64,000 bases of DNA from Paenibacillus silagei. GTDB lineage: Bacteria; Bacillota; Bacilli; Paenibacillales; Paenibacillaceae. Below are positions 7,483 to 15,989 of the stretch, one piece after another (position 1 is the stretch's first letter; each line of letters opens with the position of its first letter). The stretch is taken from assembly GCF_017874735.1 (NCBI RefSeq), contig NZ_JAGGLV010000011.1:172322-236321 (forward strand), given 5' to 3'. Below the pieces are notes generated by a model. That model saw nothing but the letters and a program-made list of their open reading frames with translations. It had not been told where the DNA came from and did not search any database. The translations under genes and the position numbers were made by a program.

Positions 7483-8851
7483 TGACTCGCCCAGCCTTTC
7501 TAAATGCACGCTTAATCGATGAAATATCCGTGTTTACGTACAATTTTTCAGGCAAGCCATCGACTTGAATGGCTTCATAATAGCGATTACGAGTATTATT
7601 TACCTCCCGAACGTACTTCATTTGTGTATAACGGTTGTGCGCATTTACCGTTGTGAACCAAATATTTTTGATAGGCAACACTTCTAGAGCACGTAGATTG
7701 TGTGAGGTGAAAATCAATTGGCCCTTGGCTTCACTCTGTAAAGACTCTAAAATTTCACCAAGCAAATATTCAAAGATACCTGCATCCAATTCATCAATCA
7801 CGACACAAGCATTCTCCTGTTTATAGAAAGCAATCAATGCACTGATGACAGAGAAAATTTTCAAAGTTCCGGCCGATTCCACTCGCAGTGGAAGCCTTCG
7901 ATCATCTTTGCAACTTAATAATTCTACACGAGCATTGTAAACCGAACTACGTTCATCTTTTTCTAATCCATATTCCAATAATTCTATATGTAGGTTAGGA
8001 ATTAATCGCCCAAGGATCATATTATTTATTTCAAGAGTTTGTTTTAACGCTGAAATCTCGGTTTCCTTTATTATGAATGGTTTTAGGATATTGATGTTCT
8101 CTTGTTTTTCATTTAGATCCTGGTTTTCGTTTAAATCTATACTCTCGTATTTCATATCTGGTTCCACAGTCGGAATTAATAAATGTTTACCAACAACACC
8201 TGTATGCTCATTGGGAATAATTAGTAGATTTTTTGCAAAAACATCTTGCAGAGCCTGAATGATTTCCGCTTCGACTAAGGGTAACGTTGGGAAGTACATA
8301 GATTGAAGTTTTCGATTAAAGATCATAGAGTTCCCTTGATATATCGCAATTGTATGCGCCTTTACCCAATCTTTTTCTTTTTGCAATGGTACTTTCGATA
8401 GTACTTGTTCTTTATACTGTAATATGCTCTTTGGCCGTGAGCCTTTAATATTTTGCTTGAATGTAAGCTTCTCTTCTAAAACTCCCATATATAAATCACT
8501 ATAAACTAGAATAGCTTGATAATTAGTAGTGTATATTCTTCTGTTATTCAAGATTATCGTAAACTGTACAGATAAACTGGCCTTCTTTTCTCCACTGTAA
8601 ATAAGTCTTTGTTCTACTGATGGAAGAAACTCTCCATTTAACAGTTGCTTTAATAAGGCTAGACTTTCAACTACCGCGGTCTTTCCCGAACCATTTTGCC
8701 CGTAAAATCCTAGCATGTCAGCTTGCTTTGTTTCAATTACTTCATTCTCAAGACTATATACATCGTAAGAATAGTTCCCTTCAAATTTTCCATATCTTAC
8801 ATTTTTAATATTTTGAATCTCCACTTTATTAATACGAACAACTGTATCCAC
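7475..8851 (-). CDS. AAA/ABC-type ATPase (AAA15/OLD-like) of a putative defence pair
   Basis: 458 residues from a GTG at 8851 with GGGGGAG six bases upstream; the longer frame from 8908 would start before the likely -10 box. Walker A is FYGQNGSGKT at about 48-58. A signature-like ESAGTLK lies at about 325-331, Walker B CVVIDELDAG at about 350-358, followed by LIFTSHN with the switch histidine. Between the halves (about 150-300) is an insert with long helices, as in SMC/RecF-like and OLD-family ATPases. This arrangement is that of AAA15/AAA21 ATPases, which work with TOPRIM-type effectors, and such a gene follows with overlapping stop and start. No frame damage is seen, unlike the mobility genes beside it. 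Confidence 0.8.
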   Translation of the reverse strand: MDTVVRINKVEIQNIKNVRYGKFEGNYSYDVYSLENEVIETKQADMLGFYGQNGSGKTAVVESLALLKQLLNGEFLPSVEQRLIYSGEKKASLSVQFTIILNNRRIYTTNYQAILVYSDLYMGVLEEKLTFKQNIKGSRPKSILQYKEQVLSKVPLQKEKDWVKAHTIAIYQGNSMIFNRKLQSMYFPTLPLVEAEIIQALQDVFAKNLLIIPNEHTGVVGKHLLIPTVEPDMKYESIDLNENQDLNEKQENINILKPFIIKETEISALKQTLEINNMILGRLIPNLHIELLEYGLEKDERSSVYNARVELLSCKDDRRLPLRVESAGTLKIFSVISALIAFYKQENACVVIDELDAGIFEYLLGEILESLQSEAKGQLIFTSHNLRALEVLPIKNIWFTTVNAHNRYTQMKYVREVNNTRNRYYEAIQVDGLPEKLYVNTDISSIKRAFRKAGRVND

Positions 8852-8879
8852 TCTTCTCCCCCATTCAATATTTTTTTTT

Positions 8880-8934
8880 ATTATATCATGAACATTAATT
8901 TTATTCACTATTTCAGTATAAAATATACTGAAAT
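8880..8934 (-). promoter_or_regulatory. Promoter and palindromic operator of the ATPase gene
   Basis: A TATAAT box (minus strand, 8880-8885) lies about 28 bases before the GTG start. A perfect 11-bp inverted repeat (ATTTCAGTATA with a 3-base centre, 8910-8934) overlaps the upstream promoter region. It looks like the binding site of a dimeric regulator. No regulator is encoded in the pair itself. Confidence 0.5.
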
Positions 8935-9013
8935 ATGAACAAAATTATCATTAATAAAAAATAAGAGTCGATTCAGTTACGCTAAGCTTTATTAATATCA
9001 TCTTTATTTTCAT

Positions 9014-10243
9014 ATATGAGCATTTTGCATAATTCAATTTCCGGTTCGAAGTCATAGCTGTTCCACAACCAAATCTCCGTTTTTTGAGATCCGGGTTACA
9101 CATGGACAGACGGGCAGAATTTGCGGAAAGGCTACATTTTAAGCGGCAGCTACGACTCTTTGTCTCGATACAGCTAGCGCAGAAGCAAGCAGCACAATGG
9201 CATTCAAATATTGGTGAGTCGTTACTTTTTGAATGCCCCAAACGTGCAATTGGTCTGCGGTGAGATAGGTCTTCATTCGAGAGTTGCAGCGTTCTACACT
9301 GGTTCGCTTGTTGTAGAGCTCCTTCCAGCCCCGACTTTCCCGGTGCGGCATTGCATAGCGGCGAAGGTCTTGCTGAGTGTCGACCTTAACCACCATCCCA
9401 TAATTGGATGCGGAGCAAGCCGTCATGCCTAAAGGACAATCCACTTTCCCCGTAGCGTGTGGGCAACGAAACTTCAAACGTTCTTTTTCCTGTCCCCAAT
9501 ACGTCATCGGATACCCCATCGAACAGCAAGGTGTCCCTTTGCTTGTCATGCCTGCAGGAGGTTCCTTTTCGTTCCGCGGATTCATTGGAATAATCGCTTG
9601 GGCCTTGACGCTGCGAGCCATTTTGTAGTTTTTTAATTGGTCATATCCTGCATCCAGCATGAAAAAAAGAGGCTTGAATCGTTCGACGATTCGCTTCATG
9701 AGGCTTGGTCCCTCATCGCCATCATTCACATGGGCAGGCGGCACCTTGAGCGCCATGGGAAGTTCACTCTTGGCATCGACGGCCAGGTGCAACTTATAGC
9801 CAAACCACTTGACTTTGTTGCCAAAGGTATCAAACTTTGCGCCCCAGTTGGCATTGCCCGTCAACTCGCTTTTGCGTTTCGGTTCTTTTTATTCATAGGC
9901 GTGAATGGCGGCGCTGTCGATGGTGGCATGAGTTCCGTCGATGATTCCAGCTTCTTGGCACTGAGCCACAAGATCCTCAAATAACTGCTGGGCAAGGCCT
10001 TTGTGAGTCAACTCGGCGAAGTCCAGTGCGCTGAAAAAGATAGGCAGTCGTTCTTTGGATTCGATTTTTTGAAACTCCTCAAAGGAAAATAGACTTTCTT
10101 GGAGAATATACAAAGGGGATTTCCTCCACTTGAGTGTTTTGGTGTCGTTACCAAAAAACTTCTCCAAGTTGGGGTGAAGTCCTTTTTTATACCCAAAATT
10201 CCTTTGTGTAACAAGGGTTTAGATTAATGCAAAATGCTCATAT
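9014..10243 (-). mobile_element. IS element of the IS4/IS5 superfamily, 17-bp inverted repeats
   Basis: Perfect 17-bp inverted repeats (ATATGAGCATTTTGCAT at 9014-9030 and its complement at 10227-10243) enclose one transposase gene. ATAT at each edge could be part of the repeat or a short target duplication. The IS sits between the ATPase promoter and the XRE-like gene. Confidence 0.75.
9139..10167 (-). pseudogene. DDE transposase interrupted by an in-frame stop
   Basis: Two segments share one frame: 9889-10167 (ending AAIHAYE-stop) and 9139-9864, the second resuming after nine codons (KEPKRKSEL). Together they carry a DDE transposase: IIDGTHATIDSAAIH (first Asp), FFMLDAGYDQLKNY (second Asp) and RTSVERCNSRMKTYL (Glu). 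The reading frame extends a few codons upstream of 10167 without an ATG; only TTG is available. The TAA codon at 9889 makes it a probable pseudogene. Readthrough or a sequencing error cannot be excluded. Confidence 0.75.
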
Positions 10244-10272
10244 CAAAGAGCAATAATAGAATAGGGATTCAA

Positions 10273-10324
10273 AAAATCACACTATAGTAAATTTGACTAA
10301 CAAAATTCACTATAGTGTGATTTT
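10273..10324. promoter_or_regulatory. Large dyad operator upstream of the XRE-like gene
   Basis: Two 22-base arms (10273-10294 and 10303-10324, each with CACTATAG or its near match) form an inverted repeat with one mismatch and an 8-base centre (GACTAACA). It lies just before the SD of the XRE-like gene, the normal place for an autoregulatory phage or ICE repressor operator. Confidence 0.55.
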
Positions 10325-10350
10325 CTCTATATCAAAGGAGGATGAACATT

Positions 10351-10745
10351 TTGGAAGAAAAAAAAGAACTTAAAGATTTGCTTGATCACTACAGAAGAGT
10401 ACGAGGATTGAGCAAGAAAAAGCTCTGCGAAAGAGCAGAGATTTCAACAAGTTATCTTACACAATGATAAAAGGTGGCAGGAAAAATCCAGGGAGAGCTA
10501 TTCAAGAGCGCCTTGCGAGGGCACTTGATATTCAAAGTTCCTTACTCGCAGAAGATTATATTGATTATGAAGTTGGACAGGAAGATTATCAATGGGAGGA
10601 CAAGAAGCCCATTCCTAATTTACACGATCTTTCAGTTGTTAACCCCATGCGAACAATTGATGAAAAGTGGCTTAATGAAGAACAACAAAATAAGATTACA
10701 GAATTTGCAAGATTTCTAATATATCAAGATAAACATAAAGGATGA
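10351..10745 (+). pseudogene. XRE-family repressor, frameshifted
   Basis: The TTG at 10351 is the likely start, nine bases after AAAGGAGG; the ATG at 10342 abuts the SD. The first frame gives LSKKKLCERAEISTSYLTQ and stops at 10465. The next frame continues from 10464 with MIKGGRKNPGRAIQERLARA, which completes the helix-turn-helix, and runs to 10745. A one-base loss near 10463 explains the break. The C-terminal half has no recognised domain. It was probably the element's regulator. Confidence 0.7.
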
Positions 10746-10752
10746 TGTAGAT

Positions 10753-11956
10753 ATGGCAAGCATCGAGAAACGTGGAGAGAATTCGTGGCGACTTATTGTA
10801 GAGATTGGTTCAACAGCCCAAGGAAAACGACTTTAAAAAAACAAAACAATAAAAATTGAAGATGAGGCTTTGTTGCGAACAAAGAAACGTCTGAATGACC
10901 ATTTAAACGAACAGTTGGTCAAATTTAGAATTGAAATTGAGGCAGGTGAGTACATTGCACCTGAAAAGATGCACTTCTCAGCATTCGTTGAGGAGTGGGA
11001 AAAGAAATATGCAGTTAAACATCTTGAGGTCACTACTTTAAACACATACAAACGTTGCTTAAAAAAACGGATACTCCCTGTATTCGGAAGCCAGAGACTT
11101 GATCAGATTAAGCCAATTCATATTCTAAATTATTTGGATACACTTGAACAGGACGGGAGTCGAATGGATGGCAAGCAAGGAAATCTATCATCCGGCAGTG
11201 TATTTATGATGTATCGAATTCTAAAGAATATTTTCAGTCGCGCTGTTGAATGGAGAATTATTAAAAGTAATCCTGTTGCTCAGATAACAAGACCAAAAGT
11301 TCAATATAAGGAGTCAAGGGTATACTCAGAAGATCAGGTTCATCAATTATTTGAGGTATTACAAAAAGAACCCTATCACTGGCGAGTTATGATAACCCTA
11401 GCACTTACTACGGGGCTAAGACGAGGAGAATTACTTGGGCTTGAATGGAAGAATGTTGATTTGAATACGGGTGTTATACACGTCCAGCAAAGCATCACAA
11501 CATTTAAAGATGGAGAGCCAATAATCAAGCAACCCAAAACTAGGAAATCATTTAAGGAAGGTAGCCCTACCAACATCAGTAACAGCAGAATTAAGTGACT
11601 ATCTGCTTCACTGTCGTAAAGAACGAATGAAAATGAAAGAGGTCTGGAAACGAGAAGAACATTCCTTTTTATTCTTCAATGAAGAAGGCAAGCCGTTCTA
11701 TCCAGAAACGCCTTACCTTCATTTCAGAAATTTATTATTAAAAAACAAGTTACCCTACATCACATTTCATAGCCTTCGTCATACTTCAGCCACGTTGCTT
11801 ATTAACCAAGGTGTTCATGCTAAGATCATTTCTGAGCGGCTAGGACATGCAAATATTGGTACAACGATGAATACCTATGGTCATTTATTACTCAAAGCTG
11901 ATCAAGAGGCAGCAAATAAATTTGACTCAATCTTACCAACTTTTAAAGCAAAATAA
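10753..11956 (+). pseudogene. int: Tyrosine integrase, inactivated
   Basis: The natural start is MASIEKRGENSWRLIVEIG at 10753, as in phage-type integrases of Firmicutes. A TAA follows GKRL at 10834 in the same frame, which then continues (KNKTIKIEDEALLRTKKRLN). A second lesion near 11560 shifts the frame: KTRKSFK should lead into KVALPTSVTAELSDYLLHCR, found in the next frame. The catalytic parts are otherwise intact: TTGLRRGELLGLEW (Arg), HSLRHTSATLL (His-x-x-Arg) and NTYGHL (Tyr). The 3' end lies about 85 bases from attachment-like site 3. One nonsense codon and one frameshift make it non-functional as read. Confidence 0.85.
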
Positions 11957-12004
11957 CCTTCCTGAATTTTTTCGTCCCCAGTTCGTCCCCACTTAGCTCT
12001 TTTA

Positions 12005-13528
12005 TTACTCAAAACCCTTATAAACTAAAGAACAAACAGCCTCCACATGCACCGTATGCGGGAACATGTCCACCGGCGTAACCTCCACCGTCCGGTAGCC
12101 CCCGTCCTCCAGCACCCGCAGGTCGCGGGCCAGGGTGGATGGGTTGCACGACACGTACACGACACGCTCCGGCTGCATCAGCAGGATGGTCTCCAGCAGG
12201 CGTGGGTCGCAGCCCTTGCGCGGGGGATCGACGACGATGACGTCCGGGGTGATGCCCTGCTCTTTCCAGGCCGGGATGACATCCTCCGAAGCGCCGACTT
12301 CGAACTTCACGTTGTTCATGCCGTTCAGCTTCGCGTTGGCGCGGGCGTCCTCGATGGCTTCGGGCACGATTTCTACACCATACACCTGATCCGCATGCTG
12401 GGCCAGGAATAACGAGATGGTGCCGATGCCGCAATACGCATCAATCACAGTCTCTTTGCCGGTGAGGGCAGCGTATTCCAGAGTTCTGGCATAAAGCACC
12501 TCGGTCTGCGCCGGGTTCACCTGGTAGAAGGACCGTGCCGAGATCGCGAACTGCACCTCGCCAATGTAGTCGTAAATGACATCGCTGCCCCACAATACGC
12601 GGGTATCGTTGCCGAAGATGACATTGGTGCGCTGGGTGTTGATGTTCTGGCAGATGCTGACCACTGCCGGAAACTGCCCGCGGATACTGCCGAGCCAAGC
12701 GTCCAGATGCGGGATATCCCGGCCGTTCGTGACCAGCACCAGCATCATCTGGCCGGTGCGGAACGCCTTCTTCACCACCACGTGACGGAGCAGTCCACGG
12801 CCGGTCTCTTCGTCATAGGCGGTGATGCCCAGCTCACGGCCGAGGCTCTTGACGGTGGCAACGACCTTGTCGTTGTCCTCATGCTGGATCAGACAAGTCT
12901 CCATGTCGATGATCCGGTGACTTCCCCGTGCATAGAAGCCGCCGACCAGACCGCCGTCGGTCACCCCGATCGGCACCTGGGCCTTATTGCGGTAGCGCCA
13001 GGGCTCGTCCATGCCGAGGGTGGGCAGCACGCGGATGCCTTCGCCTTCCGTGACGGCAGCACTTGTTGCTTCTGCTTCCGTAAGGGTTTGCTCCGTGCCT
13101 CTTATTGGCACACCAGCCACTTCCAGCTTTCCGATCCGCTGCAGGTTGTCCACCACCAGCTGCCGCTTCCATGCGAGCTGCGCGGTGTAGTCCATATGCT
13201 GCAGCTGGCAGCCGCCGCATTGATCATAGATAGGGCAGGGTGGCGCGATGCGGTCGGGGCTGGCCTGCACCAGCTCCAGCAGCTTGGCGTAGCCATACTG
13301 CTTCTTGGTCTTCAGCACTCTGGCCCGGACTTTCTCACCGGGGAGTGCGCCCTGCACAAAAAGGGTAAAGCCTTCGACGCGGCCTACCCCTTCCCCTTCA
13401 TGGGTCATGCCGATGATATCGAGCAGGACCTCCTCATTCTTGTTCACTGGCAATCCGGCCACAGCGGCCGGCCTTTGTTCCCGGCGGCTTGCGCTGCGTC
13501 CGCTGCGTCCGCTGCGGTGTTTACTCAT
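12005..13528 (-). CDS. rlmD: 23S rRNA (uracil-5-)-methyltransferase RlmD
   Basis: About 507 residues from the ATG at 13528 (MSKHRSGRSGR); in-frame ATGs up to 13600 have poorer SD sites. An arginine-rich tail is followed by a TRAM domain (LLDIIGMTHEGEGVGRVEGF), the iron-sulphur cysteines (CPIYDQCGGCQLQHM), the SAM fold (AYCGIGTISLFLAQ), DPPRKGCD and the catalytic-cysteine motif VSCNPSTLARDL. A poorly conserved insert rich in E/A/T (about residues 145-168) interrupts the central region. It makes m5U in 23S rRNA using SAM. The last ~12 codons were supplied by the integrated island; the original ones are at 5034-5083. Confidence 0.9.
   Translation of the reverse strand: MSKHRSGRSGRSASRREQRPAAVAGLPVNKNEEVLLDIIGMTHEGEGVGRVEGFTLFVQGALPGEKVRARVLKTKKQYGYAKLLELVQASPDRIAPPCPIYDQCGGCQLQHMDYTAQLAWKRQLVVDNLQRIGKLEVAGVPIRGTEQTLTEAEATSAAVTEGEGIRVLPTLGMDEPWRYRNKAQVPIGVTDGGLVGGFYARGSHRIIDMETCLIQHEDNDKVVATVKSLGRELGITAYDEETGRGLLRHVVVKKAFRTGQMMLVLVTNGRDIPHLDAWLGSIRGQFPAVVSICQNINTQRTNVIFGNDTRVLWGSDVIYDYIGEVQFAISARSFYQVNPAQTEVLYARTLEYAALTGKETVIDAYCGIGTISLFLAQHADQVYGVEIVPEAIEDARANAKLNGMNNVKFEVGASEDVIPAWKEQGITPDVIVVDPPRKGCDPRLLETILLMQPERVVYVSCNPSTLARDLRVLEDGGYRTVEVTPVDMFPHTVHVEAVCSLVYKGFE
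12042..12063. repeat. Attachment-like site 3 (right end, in current rlmD)
   Basis: Identical over 22 bases to site 1. It lies in the last codons of rlmD. Everything left of it, including the present rlmD stop at 12005, came with the element. GTCCCC boxes at 11971-11990 precede it, as at sites 1 and 2. Confidence 0.7.
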
Positions 13529-13600
13529 GTGTATAGGTTCACTTCTTTCATGTTCTTCACTATTCATCTCATTAATCATTAGGGTACTGACAGAACACAC

Positions 13601-13849
13601 TCCTCTTCCTTACGGACCGTACGGACGTTAATTACCATAAAACTTATATTTCAGCCGTGCTAACGGACCGTACAGCGCTTATCTCCTCTCCCATAGGCAT
13701 TTTAGAGGCCAAAGTGGGCAACTAAAGGCGCTGGAGTCCGTTAGCATGCGTAAAGTGCAATTTTGGGCGAAATAAGAGCTGCCCAGTCCGTTAGCGCAAA
13801 GGCTTCGAACTTCTAGCGATTCTGCGCGTTCCATTCCCGCCACAGCAAC
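13601..13849. repeat. Intergenic region with short GTCCGTTAGC repeats
   Basis: No gene is seen. The decamer GCTAACGGAC or its complement occurs near 13657, 13735 and 13788 in both orientations, with further ACGGACCGTAC pieces near 13612 and 13663. It is one of several dispersed repeat types in this genome; the function is unknown. Confidence 0.45.
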
Positions 13850-14743
13850 CTAACTATTCTGCGCAAAAATCCGCAGATGCTGCGGCAGGATGCTGAAGTT
13901 GCCCGGCAAGGTGCCGCCCAGCTCGCCGTCCAGGTTCAGCTGTACGTAGCCGGGAGAGGTTACCTCCATGGCATCGGTGCGGAAATGGATAACCTTCTTG
14001 TCATTCAGGTGATCTCCGCGAATGGTTAGACGCACCAGCCGGATGAACTCGGCCAGGTTGCATTTCTTAACGGCAATAACATCGAGCAAGCCGTCATCGA
14101 TGCGCGCACCCGGAGCCAGCTTCTCGAAGCCGCCGACCGAATTCGTATTGGCGATCAGGAAGAGCATGAACTCGTCATGGATCATCTCCTGGCCGTTCGC
14201 ACGGATGTACAGCTCTTGCGGAGCAAGGCTGGCCATCTTCTCGATCCCCTTCAGGTAATAGGCAAGCTGACCCATCATGGTCTTCAGCTTGCTCGGGACC
14301 TCATAGGTCAGCTCCGTCAGTTGTCCGCCGCCTGCTATATTAATGAAGTAACGGTCATTGGCTTTGCCGAGATCGATCAGGCGCGCTTCCTGACGCAGAA
14401 TCAGGTCGCAGGCTTCCTCCCAATTCTTCGGAATGCCCATGGCCCGTGCGAAATCATTCGTCGTTCCCAGCGGCAATATGCCGAGCGGGGGAAGGTTCGG
14501 CTTCTCCGCCATCCCGTTAATCACTTCATTAAGCGTACCGTCGCCTCCGGCAGCTATGATCAGATCATAAGTGCCGCGTTCCACAGCTTGGGCTGCAGCC
14601 GCAGTAGCATCGCCCTCTCCCGTTGTTGCATGGCAGGTAGCTTCGATACCGCCCATATCCAGCCGGTCTAGAATATCGGCGAGTCGTCTTTTCATTTCTT
14701 CCCGACCAGAAGTGGGATTATAAATCAATCTCGCAGTTTTCAT
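13850..14743 (-). CDS. dagK: Diacylglycerol kinase
   Basis: 297 residues, soluble DgkB-type. IYNPTSGR at the start and AAGGDGTLNEVING with GGDGT at residues 66-70 are the nucleotide-binding hallmarks, followed by LGILPLGTTNDFARAMG. It phosphorylates diacylglycerol from lipoteichoic acid turnover to phosphatidate at the membrane face. Neighbourhood with an RlmCD-type methyltransferase is also found in Bacillus. It is of full length. Confidence 0.9.
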   Translation of the reverse strand: MKTARLIYNPTSGREEMKRRLADILDRLDMGGIEATCHATTGEGDATAAAAQAVERGTYDLIIAAGGDGTLNEVINGMAEKPNLPPLGILPLGTTNDFARAMGIPKNWEEACDLILRQEARLIDLGKANDRYFINIAGGGQLTELTYEVPSKLKTMMGQLAYYLKGIEKMASLAPQELYIRANGQEMIHDEFMLFLIANTNSVGGFEKLAPGARIDDGLLDVIAVKKCNLAEFIRLVRLTIRGDHLNDKKVIHFRTDAMEVTSPGYVQLNLDGELGGTLPGNFSILPQHLRIFAQNS

Positions 14744-14847
14744 TACCGGAACGCCACCTGTTTATATAATGGATAACTTTACTGATTATACCCAATTCTG
14801 TACCCCACAAGCAATGTCAGGGGCCAGCTACATTACCCGCTTATGAA

Positions 14848-15618
14848 TTAACGCTGACCCTCAAGACGCTGGAGCGCTGCTTCCACCTGCCGCTGAATCC
14901 AGCGCGGCAGCAGCGGATGCGGCAGCAGCGTCTGGCCGGAGTAGGCATACTGCAGCCCCTCCAGCCGCTGCGGAATAACTACCTTGGTGAAATACCCCTC
15001 ACTCAAAAAGAGCGGAGCCACCAGCACATCATAGCCCTGCTCCTGCCAATGCTCCACCCGGCTTCTTACACTGTCCGGGTTCAACAGCCCGTAATCAGCT
15101 GCAGCCAGCCCGCTTATCTCCCGTACCCGCGCGGCAAGTGAAGAGATGCCCTGCTCCCAGCGCTGCCGGAAGCCGTCATGCCTGCTGCCGTGTCCGACCA
15201 GCAGCACCATCTCCCGCCCGGGATGCTGCGACAGTTCCCGGAGCTTATCCCACAGCATCTGTGCAATATCGGGATCGTCATCGACCGGATATCCGTAATG
15301 AACCTTCGCGGCAACCCTGAACGGCGCAAGGTCGGTCTCCCGCTCAGGAACCGGCTTAGCGCCCAGCGCATACTCTATCTCATCGACATGCGTACTGCCG
15401 GAAGACACAAACAAGGGGATCACAATAATATCTGTGACCCCTGCATGTTCCAGCTTATCAATTCCATCTTGTATCAATCGTCCTTCTACCAGCTCAAGGA
15501 AAGCCACTGCCACCGGCAGCTCCTCCCGGAGCGTGAGATGGCTCACTGCCTCATCTACCATCGACACCCAGGCCTGATCACGGGAGCCGTGACTGATTAA
15601 CAATACACCCGGAACCAT
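14848..15618 (-). CDS. CbiX/SirB-family chelatase
   Basis: 256 residues with two CbiX half-domains. The first opens with VLLISHGSRDQAW, carrying the metal-ligand histidine, followed by VIPLFVSSGSTHVDEI. The second repeats the pattern as VLLVGHGSRHDGF and VAPLFLSEGYFTKVVIP. It should insert cobalt, iron or nickel into sirohydrochlorin or a related tetrapyrrole. No other cobalamin or sirohaem gene is nearby, so the metal is undecided. It starts 3 bases after the yerC-like stop and is probably co-transcribed with it. Confidence 0.85.
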   Translation of the reverse strand: MVPGVLLISHGSRDQAWVSMVDEAVSHLTLREELPVAVAFLELVEGRLIQDGIDKLEHAGVTDIIVIPLFVSSGSTHVDEIEYALGAKPVPERETDLAPFRVAAKVHYGYPVDDDPDIAQMLWDKLRELSQHPGREMVLLVGHGSRHDGFRQRWEQGISSLAARVREISGLAAADYGLLNPDSVRSRVEHWQEQGYDVLVAPLFLSEGYFTKVVIPQRLEGLQYAYSGQTLLPHPLLPRWIQRQVEAALQRLEGQR

Positions 15619-15621
15619 AAA

Positions 15622-15912
15622 TTATCGGCCCAGACGTTCCAGCGTAAGCTTATAACCGTCATTGCCATAGTTCAGGCAGCGCTTCACACGGGAAATTGTG
15701 GCCGTACTGGCCCCCGTCTCGGCTTCGATCTGATTATATGTAGACCCCTTGCCCAGCATCCGCGCAACCTCAAGGCGCTGTGAGAGCGATTGAATTTCGT
15801 TCACTGTGCACAGATCATCAAAGAATACATAACATTCTTCCATATTTTTCAATGTTAAAATAGCCTCAAATAATTGATCGATACTTTTATCGTTTAGCTT
15901 CTTTAGCTGCAT
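15622..15912 (-). CDS. yerC: TrpR-like YerC/YecD-family regulator
   Basis: 96 residues, the length of the YerC/YecD family. Residues of about 33-60 (CTVNEIQSLSQRLEVARML) and the helix-turn-helix TYNQIEAETGASTATISRVKR match the TrpR superfamily. It should be a DNA-binding regulator of unknown ligand. It is the first gene of a probable two-gene unit with the CbiX-like chelatase. Confidence 0.85.
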   Translation of the reverse strand: MQLKKLNDKSIDQLFEAILTLKNMEECYVFFDDLCTVNEIQSLSQRLEVARMLGKGSTYNQIEAETGASTATISRVKRCLNYGNDGYKLTLERLGR

Positions 15913-15989
15913 CGCCCTATCATCCCCTAAACATTAACTTAATGTGACTATCTTGCCTCTACTATATTGTACTGGAGCACATTTTTCAA

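Larger units (their letters stand above)
5062..12063. mobile_element. Integrated island in the 3' end of rlmD (two nested insertions)
   Basis: Bounded by identical 22-base copies of the rlmD end (5062-5083 and 12042-12063), with a third copy carrying three mismatches inside at 6533-6554. The contents are AT-rich compared with rlmD and its neighbours: a HEPN-like gene, an AAA ATPase/TOPRIM-like pair, an IS element, an XRE-type repressor and a tyrosine integrase placed next to the right junction, as is usual for such elements. The integrase and repressor are broken. The 3' end of rlmD (rumA) is a known insertion target of integrative elements in Firmicutes. Confidence 0.75.
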
